A stretch of DNA of 5,559 nucleotides, from NCBI GenBank assembly GCA_003445035.1, contig DLVV01000186.1, positions 1 through 5,559 of the forward strand. Reading direction: 5' to 3'. Shown one piece after another: positions 1 to 5,134 of this stretch. Position numbers and translations under genes: made by a program. Every line of letters starts with the position of its first letter. Positions within the stretch are counted from its first letter, which is position 1. The notes below the pieces were generated by a model. That model was not told where the DNA came from. It did no database searches and saw only the letters and a list, made by a program, of their open reading frames with translations. The DNA is from Planctomycetaceae bacterium. Lineage in GTDB: Bacteria; Planctomycetota; Planctomycetia; Planctomycetales; Planctomycetaceae.

Positions 1-1121
1 CGGTCGTAGCCGGCGAACAGTTCGTCACCACCGTCGCCGGAGAGTGCCACGGTGACCTCGCGGCGGGTCATCTCCGAAAGGTACATGGTGGGGATGGCCG
101 AGCAGTCTCCGAACGGTTCGTCGTAATGCCACGCCAGTTTTGGAAGAATCTCCAGTGCCTGTGGTTCGACGATGGACTCGTGGTGAACGGTGCCCAGGTG
201 TTCGGCCGCCATCCTCGCGTAGTCCCGCTCGTCGAACTGTTTGACGGGGAACCCGATCGAAAAGGTGTGCACCGGATCGCCGCTTTGTTGCTGCATCAGC
301 CCGGCGATGATCGTCGAGTCGACTCCACCGGACAAAAATGCCCCCAGGGGGACATCACTGCGGAGCCGCAGGCGGACGGCCTCGGTGAGTGTCTCCCGTA
401 GTGCTTCCTGCCACTCGCGGCGGCTGCGACCTTCAATCGGATCCTCGTAACCCGGCCGCCAGTAACGCTGGATCGTCAATTGCCCGTTTTCGTAGATGGC
501 CCGGTGAGCCGGTGGCAGCTTGCTGTAGCCGGAGAGCATCGTGCGGGGATGCGGGACGTACTGATAGGTGAGGAACTGGTCGAGCGAGACGGGGTCCAGT
601 TCCCGGGGGGCACCCGGAACCTGAAGCAGCGCCTTCAACTCGCTGGCGAACAACAAGCGGCCGGGATCCTCGCGATAGACCAGCGGTTTCTGGCCCATGC
701 GGTCACGTGCCAACAGCAAGCGTTGCCGCCGAATATCTCGTACGGCCAGGGCGAACATTCCCCGCAGGTGATCCACGCAGTCATCCCCGTATTCCTCGTA
801 CAGGTGGACGATCACCTCGGTGTCGCTCTGGGTGGCGAACCGGTGGCCGCGGCCCTGCAGGTCGTTGCGCAGTTCGCGGTAGTTGTAGATCTCGCCGTTG
901 AAGACCACCTGCACCGATCCGTCTTCGTTGGCCAGTGGCTGGCGGCCGGAGTCGAGGTCGATGATCGAAAGCCTTCGGTGGCCGAGTGCCGTGTTCGCAT
1001 CGAACCAGGTTCCCGACTGGTCGGGTCCGCGATGTGTCAGCACGGCGGTCATCGCGTCGAGCGTGGTCTTATCGATCGCGTGTTGCGGGTCGGTCCAACT
1101 GGCTCCGGCAAATCCACACAT
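1..1121 (-). CDS. asnB: Asparagine synthase (glutamine-hydrolysing), AsnB-type amidotransferase, 3' end missing
   Basis: The family takes ammonia from glutamine in an N-terminal class II glutaminase domain and passes it to an ATP-pyrophosphatase domain, which adenylates and amidates a carboxylate, classically aspartate to asparagine in the cytoplasm. Seen here: ATG at 1121-1119 gives MCGFAG, so Cys2 is the N-terminal nucleophile once Met is removed. RGPDQSG (31-37), GHRRLSIIDL (47-56), NGEIYNY (75-81) and SDTE (99-102) form the glutaminase pocket. The synthase domain follows with the PP-loop SGGVDS (264-269) and SGDGGDE (361-367). 373 residues are visible; full-length relatives have roughly 600 or more, so the C-terminal part lies off the left edge. 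The start is fixed by the Cys2 requirement. A GGGGGGAG stretch (1140-1133) lies 11 bases upstream. It begins 4 bases after the glycosyltransferase stop, so the two are probably co-transcribed. Family assignment is certain. The true substrate is not: in polysaccharide loci such enzymes may amidate sugar acids or other precursors. Confidence 0.95.
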   Translation of the reverse strand, partial: MCGFAGASWTDPQHAIDKTTLDAMTAVLTHRGPDQSGTWFDANTALGHRRLSIIDLDSGRQPLANEDGSVQVVFNGEIYNYRELRNDLQGRGHRFATQSDTEVIVHLYEEYGDDCVDHLRGMFALAVRDIRRQRLLLARDRMGQKPLVYREDPGRLLFASELKALLQVPGAPRELDPVSLDQFLTYQYVPHPRTMLSGYSKLPPAHRAIYENGQLTIQRYWRPGYEDPIEGRSRREWQEALRETLTEAVRLRLRSDVPLGAFLSGGVDSTIIAGLMQQQSGDPVHTFSIGFPVKQFDERDYARMAAEHLGTVHHESIVEPQALEILPKLAWHYDEPFGDCSAIPTMYLSEMTRREVTVALSGDGGDELFAGYD

Positions 1122-1125
1122 GGGC

Positions 1126-2295
1126 TCAGTTGCTCCCCCCGGCGGCAGGATCCGGGTGGACCATGCGACGGTACAGGCGGGCATGAGCGTCAATGGCCGA
1201 CCGGTCGCTGAACTCCTCGATCATTCTCTGCCGGGCGGCTCGGCCCTGGTTGCGGGCCAGTTCCGGAGACTCGAGCAGACCCACCGTGCAACGGGCGAAA
1301 GCGGCGGCATCACCGACGGGGATGAGGTTGCCGGTGATCCCGTCGGTGACCAGTTCGGCGTTGGGGGGGATGTCGCTGGCAACGACCGGCAGTCCGGCGG
1401 CCATGGCCTCCATCAGGCTGTTGGATTGTCCCTCGAAATCGCTGGCCAGCCAGGCCACGTCACTCGCCGCCCAGATCTCCGCCACGTCGTCACGGTGACC
1501 GGCAAACCGGATCCGTTGGCGACATCCAACCTGTTCGGCAACTTGCTCGAGCCTCGTTCGTTCAGGGCCGTCACCAACAACCAGCAGGTGAGCGGCTGGC
1601 GTGTGATGTCCGAGCAGTTCGATCGCCCACAAGAGGTCGTCGAGCCGTTTCTGGGGTGCCAGACGGCCGACGCAGGTCACCAGTGTTGAGTCGACCGGCA
1701 GGTCGAAGGCGGTGCGGACCCGATGTCTGAGTTCGTCGATGTTGGGATGGGTGTCCGGATCGGCAACCGGCACGTCTCGTGCATCGATGCCGTTGGGAAT
1801 CACTTCAATCTGCTCAGCCGGAATGCCCACCGATCGGTAGAACTCGGCGACACTGCGTGAGTTGGCCAGGAACTGGTCGGTCCGGGCGACCAGGTAACGG
1901 TCGAGCCACAACTGCCAGCGACTTTTCCAGGTGTCGACGCAGCGTTCCGAGACGATGACGCGGGTCGAGGGACTGGCGCGTCGTGCCAGGCGACCATAGG
2001 CGTTGGCGGCGAACAGCCAGGTGTGCAAAAGGTCGGGGCGGATGTTGTCGAGGTGGCGTTTGAGGCGGCCCAGGGCCGACAGGTCGATCCGGTGTCGCTT
2101 GCCGATGACCGTCAGGGGAATGTCGTGTTCGACCAGGGAGGTTTCCAGCGGTCCGCCGCGAGTCAGTGCGATCACCTCGACCTGGAATTCCTCCGGTGGC
2201 AACCCGCAGGCCAGCGCCACCAGTTGTTTTTCCGCACCCGACCGGTCGAGTGTCGGGATCAGCAGCGAGACGGTGATTGGTGAAGAGCCGTTCAA
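1126..2295 (-). CDS. Glycosyltransferase, GT4-type (GT-B fold), TTG start
   Basis: A retaining GT-B glycosyltransferase of 389 residues, the usual length for family 4. It should transfer a sugar from a nucleotide-sugar donor onto a glycan or lipid-linked acceptor at the cytoplasmic face of the membrane. Seen: the N-terminal Rossmann domain opens with ITVSLLIPTLDRSGAEKQL (7-25), the acceptor-side glycine loop of the family. PNGID (167-171) lies near the domain junction. The donor domain has VGRLAPQK (209-216, with the Arg and Lys expected to bind phosphates), VVGDGPER (239-246), and the EX7E pair Glu288/Glu296 in FEGQSNSLMEAMAAGLPVV. No membrane segment or signal peptide is evident. The start must be TTG: the frame is open upstream to a TGA near 2434 with no ATG, GTG or TTG, and the first beta strand begins seven residues after this TTG. 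No convincing Shine-Dalgarno is seen. It is first in a unit with the asparagine synthase. Donor and acceptor cannot be read from sequence. Confidence 0.93.
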   Translation of the reverse strand: MNGSSPITVSLLIPTLDRSGAEKQLVALACGLPPEEFQVEVIALTRGGPLETSLVEHDIPLTVIGKRHRIDLSALGRLKRHLDNIRPDLLHTWLFAANAYGRLARRASPSTRVIVSERCVDTWKSRWQLWLDRYLVARTDQFLANSRSVAEFYRSVGIPAEQIEVIPNGIDARDVPVADPDTHPNIDELRHRVRTAFDLPVDSTLVTCVGRLAPQKRLDDLLWAIELLGHHTPAAHLLVVGDGPERTRLEQVAEQVGCRQRIRFAGHRDDVAEIWAASDVAWLASDFEGQSNSLMEAMAAGLPVVASDIPPNAELVTDGITGNLIPVGDAAAFARCTVGLLESPELARNQGRAARQRMIEEFSDRSAIDAHARLYRRMVHPDPAAGGSN

Positions 2296-2332
2296 GGGCG
2301 AAAATGCTCGGGGTTGTCGAAGTGTGGCCGGG

Positions 2333-2340
2333 AGTATACT
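2333..2340. promoter_or_regulatory. Symmetric -10 box, candidate divergent promoter
   Basis: AGTATACT is a perfect 8-base palindrome, so TATACT reads as a -10 hexamer (5 of 6 to TATAAT) on both strands. It sits between the divergent glycosyltransferase (TTG at 2295) and macro-domain gene (ATG at 2427). Expected starts are near 2347 on plus and near 2326 on minus, giving leaders of about 80 and 31 bases. On plus, TTGTCG (2314-2319) could be a -35 with a short 15-base spacer; on minus no good -35 is visible. The assignment is an inference from sequence and placement. Confidence 0.5.
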
Positions 2341-2426
2341 GAAGGAGTCGGGTCGAGGGAGCCTCGTCCTGTTGCCAAAGCGGTTTTGGGACTGTGCTTC
2401 AGGTCCCTGGAGTACATACGTCCACG

Positions 2427-2966
2427 ATGCTGATCACGGTGGAAGACTGTCGTCTGGAGCTGGTGCAGGGAGACATCACCTGCCAGGAGGTCGACGTGAT
2501 CGTCAATGCGGCCAATTCCGAATTGGCCGGAGGAGGAGGAGTGGATGGTGCGATTCACCGGGCAGCCGGGCTAACGCTGATCGAGGAAACGTCTCGCGAA
2601 TTTCCCGACGGATGTCCGACCGGATCAGCCGTACCGACATCAGCCGGTGACCTGCCGGCACAGTTTGTTTTTCATGCGGTGGGGCCGATCTGGCGAGGCG
2701 GAGGGGACGGCGAGGAGGATCAATTGCGGGGGTGTTATCGCCGGTGCCTGGAATTGGCTGTTGAGAAAGGGCTGGAGAGCGTGGCCTTTCCGGCGATCAG
2801 TACCGGCGTCTACGGTTACCCGATCGACCTGGCGGCCGAAACGGCACTGGATGAAGTTCGCCGGTTCCTCGAGTCGTCTGCGAGTCCATCGTTGGTGCGG
2901 TTTGTTCTGTTCAGCGACGGGCACTTCGGAGCCCATGCCCGTGTCCTGGAAGAGATGGTTGGTTGA
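2427..2966 (+). CDS. Macro-domain protein, probable ADP-ribose / O-acetyl-ADP-ribose hydrolase
   Basis: A single-domain macro protein of 179 residues, the size of E. coli YmdB and other MacroD-type enzymes. These bind ADP-ribose, deacetylate O-acetyl-ADP-ribose and in many cases remove ADP-ribose from acidic side chains of proteins. Seen: LVQGDIT (12-18), VNAAN (26-30), GGGGVDGAIHRAAG (35-48), CPTGSAV (63-69), HAVGPIW (83-89) and the phosphate loop ISTGVYGYP (124-132). Asn30 and Asp40 match the catalytic pair of YmdB-type enzymes, so activity is expected. The C-terminal FVLFSDGHFGAHARVLEEM closes the domain. I chose ATG at 2427 because the domain begins almost at once; GTG at 2394 would add 11 unconserved residues and lies inside a predicted leader hairpin. 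GGAG (2409-2412) is a weak, distant ribosome site. The alpha/beta hydrolase starts 6 bases after the stop, implying one operon. It is soluble, with no signal peptide. The family call is firm; the physiological target is unknown. Confidence 0.93.
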   Translation: MLITVEDCRLELVQGDITCQEVDVIVNAANSELAGGGGVDGAIHRAAGLTLIEETSREFPDGCPTGSAVPTSAGDLPAQFVFHAVGPIWRGGGDGEEDQLRGCYRRCLELAVEKGLESVAFPAISTGVYGYPIDLAAETALDEVRRFLESSASPSLVRFVLFSDGHFGAHARVLEEMVG

Positions 2967-2972
2967 AGACCG

Positions 2973-3830
2973 ATGATTGAAGCCGAACACCACGAATTTG
3001 TTGCGTCGGACGGCCGTCGGCTAGCCTGGCGGCGATGGTCAGCTGCGGGTCCGGTGCGAGGTTACGTGGTCTCGCTGCACGGAATTCAGAGTCACGCTGG
3101 ATGGTACGAGTATTCCAGTCGACGACTGGCCGAGTCGGGATACGAGGTGTGTTTTCTCGACCGTCGCGGTTCGGGTCGCAACGCCGAGTTCCGCGGTGAC
3201 GCCGCACATGCCGACCGGCTTGTTCATGATGTGACCCAGTTTCTGGCTGGGATCCGGCACCGCCGCGACCAGGAATGTCCGGGCCGTCCCGTCGTGTTGC
3301 AGGCGGTCAGTTGGGGCGGAAAACTGGCCACCGTTGTCACATCGCGACGACCGGAACTGGTCGATGCGCTGGCGTTGTTGTATCCCGGTCTCAAGGCCAG
3401 GGTCCGGCCCGGCTGGTGGGCTCGACTCCGGCTGGGGCTTGCTGACCGGTTGGACATTCGAGACAAGCTGGTCGAGATCCCGCTACAGGATCCCGCCCTG
3501 TTCACCGGCGATCCTGGCTGGCAGCAATTCATTCGTGACGATCCGCTGGCGTTGCACGAGGTGACATCGGGGTTTCTGCTGGCCAACCAGGAACTCGACC
3601 GGCGAATTGATCGTTGCGTGACCGGGATCTCCTGCCCGCTGCTGCTGATGCTCTCGGGCGGTGATCGGATCATCGACAATGTGGCGACACGCGAGTTGTT
3701 CGAACGGTTTTCGTCACCGAAGAAGCGATTGTTGGAGTACGACGAGGCTGCTCACACGTTGGAGTTCGAGCCGTCTCGCGACCGGTTCATTGAGGACCTG
3801 ATCGGATGGTTTGACGAGTTGGCCGGCTGA
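2973..3830 (+). CDS. Alpha/beta hydrolase, serine aminopeptidase S33 / monoacylglycerol lipase-like
   Basis: A cytoplasmic-type alpha/beta-fold hydrolase of 285 residues with no signal peptide, resembling the lysophospholipase / monoacylglycerol lipase (Hydrolase_4) group. These use a Ser-His-Asp triad to cleave esters or related acyl bonds. Seen: LHGIQSHAGWY (35-45) provides the HG oxyanion motif. FLDRRGSGRN (61-70) is the usual strand-loop after it. The nucleophile elbow is AVSWGGK (111-117) with Ser113. Asp231 in SGGDRIIDN (228-236) and His261 in AAHTLEFE (259-266) complete the triad. A lid or cap region rich in Arg and Trp lies at about 143-215. The first elbow residue is Ala rather than the Gly of GxSxG, while the rest is intact, so I expect an active enzyme. 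It starts 6 bases after the macro-domain stop, and GAAGA at that junction is the only weak ribosome site. Substrate is unknown; co-transcription with the macro protein does not define it. Confidence 0.88.
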   Translation: MIEAEHHEFVASDGRRLAWRRWSAAGPVRGYVVSLHGIQSHAGWYEYSSRRLAESGYEVCFLDRRGSGRNAEFRGDAAHADRLVHDVTQFLAGIRHRRDQECPGRPVVLQAVSWGGKLATVVTSRRPELVDALALLYPGLKARVRPGWWARLRLGLADRLDIRDKLVEIPLQDPALFTGDPGWQQFIRDDPLALHEVTSGFLLANQELDRRIDRCVTGISCPLLLMLSGGDRIIDNVATRELFERFSSPKKRLLEYDEAAHTLEFEPSRDRFIEDLIGWFDELAG

Positions 3831-3855
3831 GGGCGAGCCTCTGGCAACCGTGGCC

Positions 3856-3912
3856 GCCGGGGTGATAGACTGATCCGACTGGTGGGATGGAGCGGGAGCC
3901 TGCCGGGGTGAT
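3856..3912. repeat. 11-bp direct repeat flanking the YdjY-gene promoter candidate
   Basis: GCCGGGGTGAT occurs at 3856-3866 and again at 3902-3912, both preceded by a further GCC (the second with one extra T). The first copy overlaps the extended -10 candidate and the second runs into the Shine-Dalgarno of the following gene. Such placement could suit a regulator site, but GC-rich sequence raises the odds of a chance match. Confidence 0.4.
3863..3871 (+). promoter_or_regulatory. Candidate extended -10 promoter for the YdjY-domain gene
   Basis: TGATAGACT carries an extended -10 (TGn) directly before TAGACT, 55 bases ahead of the ATG at 3927. CTGGCA (3841-3846) is a poor -35 with a long 19-base spacer, so if real this would rely on the TG extension. 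The hexamer shares the form TAnACT with the symmetric box at 2333-2340, which modestly supports both. The gene could instead be read through from the hydrolase operon, since no terminator is seen in the 96-base spacer. Confidence 0.35.
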
Positions 3913-3920
3913 GAGGAGAG
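3913..3920 (+). promoter_or_regulatory. Strong Shine-Dalgarno sequence that fixes the YdjY-gene start
   Basis: GAGGAGAG ends 6 bases before the ATG at 3927. It is the clearest ribosome binding site in the window; the other starts have weak or no such sites. This suggests the secreted product is made at a higher level than its neighbours. Confidence 0.7.
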
Positions 3921-3926
3921 CGAGAG

Positions 3927-4919
3927 ATGAATCGTTGGGTGACGTGTCTGTGTGTGGTGGCGGTGACCGGAGTGGCCGTGGTGGTGTGGTCGGCCGAACC
4001 GGGCCAACCGCGTGAGACCCGAAAGGCGGCGGCAACAAAACTCGCGGCAAAGCCGGTGGCGCTGAACCCCCAGGGGACGGTGTTGTTGGATCGGGCCGGC
4101 AAGCGCCTGTTGCTCAAGGCCAGTGTCTGTGCCCGCGACCGGGTTCTCGAGATGCTTTGCTGCCTGAAACGGACCAAGGAACACGAGTCGATCCTGACAA
4201 TCGACGCTAGCGCAGCGGTCGTGCATGCCGGATTGCTGGCACTGGGGGCCCGCCAGGGGACCCCGGTACGTCACTACAAGGAGGTCTCGCCGGGGAAGCT
4301 GGTTCCCGACTTCAAGCCTCCGACCGGACAACAGATCGAGATCTACCTGCAGTGGAAGGACAAGAAGGGGACCCCGCGGAGGGTGCGGGCTCAACAGTGG
4401 GTTCGCCGGGCGACCCAGAGATATTTCAGTGCCCCGCTGGCCAAACTGCCCGACGGAGTCGTGTTGCCCAAGGAGCCCGAACTGGTCTTCGATGTGAAGA
4501 ACAAGGAACTGGTCTGGTTCGGGACGATGAAGCCCGCTCAACGTGACATCTTCCTGAAGCTCAGCAAGGACGCCGTCTTTCGCAAAGCGGTGGGGCGATT
4601 GTTCGGCGAGAGCCAGCCGACCGAGATGCGGGCACACTGGGTGTTTGCCGGCAGCGGTTTCATCGTCGACATGCAGACGAAGAAGAAGAAGTACCTGGCC
4701 GAGAACGGGAACCTGATCTGCGTGGCCAATTTCCCGTCGGCAACGCTCGATATCGCCCAGGCCAGCAGCGACAAGGGGTCGAACCTGTTGTACGAAGCGT
4801 TCATCGATCGGATCCCCCCGGTCAACACGGAGGTGTTGATCGAGTTGATCCCGAAGAGTCCTCCGGTTGGGAAGACCTCGCCGCCGCCCCCCGCGAAACC
4901 CCGCGGTTTGCCGCGTTGA
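3927..4919 (+). CDS. Secreted YdjY-domain protein of unknown function
   Basis: 330 residues. The N-terminus is a signal peptide: Asn-Arg, a hydrophobic core at about 4-21, then VWSAEP, with cleavage likely after Ser22 or Ala23. There is no lipobox at the right place, so the product should be exported to the periplasm or beyond. A basic, Ala-rich linker (about 28-42) leads to a domain I recognise as YdjY-like. Its signatures are KEHESIL (84-90), AAVVHAGLLALGARQGTPV (96-114), FAGSGFIVD (240-248), LICVANFPSATLDI (263-276) and the ASSD / IP..T.V.IELIP close (279-309). Named after E. coli YdjY, the family has no established biochemical role that I know of. An Arg/Lys-rich middle (about 143-165) and a Pro-rich basic tail (312-330, with PPPP) are extra. 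The start is fixed by the strong upstream ribosome site and the signal peptide. The next gene lies 215 bases downstream. Family call fairly sure; function open. Confidence 0.82.
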   Translation: MNRWVTCLCVVAVTGVAVVVWSAEPGQPRETRKAAATKLAAKPVALNPQGTVLLDRAGKRLLLKASVCARDRVLEMLCCLKRTKEHESILTIDASAAVVHAGLLALGARQGTPVRHYKEVSPGKLVPDFKPPTGQQIEIYLQWKDKKGTPRRVRAQQWVRRATQRYFSAPLAKLPDGVVLPKEPELVFDVKNKELVWFGTMKPAQRDIFLKLSKDAVFRKAVGRLFGESQPTEMRAHWVFAGSGFIVDMQTKKKKYLAENGNLICVANFPSATLDIAQASSDKGSNLLYEAFIDRIPPVNTEVLIELIPKSPPVGKTSPPPPAKPRGLPR

Positions 4920-4990
4920 GTCTGCTGCGCAGATGTGAAGCTGGGTAAACGGCGAAGAGTTCACGGCTTCGATGAGTCTGCTCGGACTTC

Positions 4991-5048
4991 CCGCGCCACG
5001 GGTTCACGCCGGATGCTCGCGTTGATCGCCGTGGCGCGGTTGTTCTTG
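4991..5048 (+). terminator. Large stem-loop with T-rich tail, possible terminator of the YdjY gene
   Basis: CCGCGCCACGG (4991-5001) and CCGTGGCGCGG (5029-5039) are perfect 11-bp inverted repeats. The 27-base loop can fold further through ACGC (5006-5009) and GCGT (5019-5022). The stem is followed by TTGTTCTT, six T in eight bases. It starts 72 bases after the YdjY stop and ends about 95 bases before the next gene. The T run is interrupted and the loop long, so it could be an attenuator-like or RNA-stability structure instead. Confidence 0.42.
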
Positions 5049-5076
5049 CCGCCGACTCCGGGCTGGGATCCGGCGG
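5049..5076. other. Second GC-rich hairpin in the same spacer
   Basis: CCGCCG (5049-5054) pairs with CGGCGG (5071-5076); TCC (5057-5059) and GGA (5066-5068) extend it across a two-base internal loop. No T tract follows on either strand, so it is not a standard terminator. It directly abuts the stem-loop at 4991-5039. Together they fill much of the 215 bases between the two genes; I see no convincing promoter in the remainder (5077-5134). Confidence 0.35.
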
Positions 5077-5134
5077 ACCCGGATGCCGATCTTCAGGAGA
5101 CCCGCTACCGAAGATCTTCATCACAGGTGTCCCG

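Noticed and set aside
480..1689. Plus-strand open frames of 243 and 263 codons opposite the asparagine synthase and glycosyltransferase
   Set aside because: The minus-strand frames carry intact catalytic motifs throughout. The plus frames have no domain and overlap each other.
2394..2426. GTG at 2394 as the start of the macro-domain gene
   Set aside because: It adds 11 residues unlike the family N-terminus, lacks a ribosome site and sits inside a predicted hairpin. ATG at 2427 starts just before the first conserved strand.
3714..4964. Long minus-strand open frame (416 codons) across the end of the hydrolase and the whole YdjY gene
   Set aside because: It is antisense to two genes with clear family motifs, one with a signal peptide and strong ribosome site. 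Its translation is rich in His, Arg, Gln and Leu with no recognisable domain. Such mirror frames are common in GC-rich DNA.
5049..5076. GC hairpin as an intrinsic terminator
   Set aside because: No T tract follows it on either strand.
5095..5099. AGGAG as ribosome site of the last gene
   Set aside because: It lies 35 bases before the ATG at 5135 and no usable start codon in that frame lies closer. AGGTG at 5125-5129 is better placed.
5088..5120. Repeated GATCTTCA (5088-5095 and 5113-5120) ahead of the last gene
   Set aside because: At eight bases it is too short to be significant, with no spacing or symmetry linking it to a promoter.
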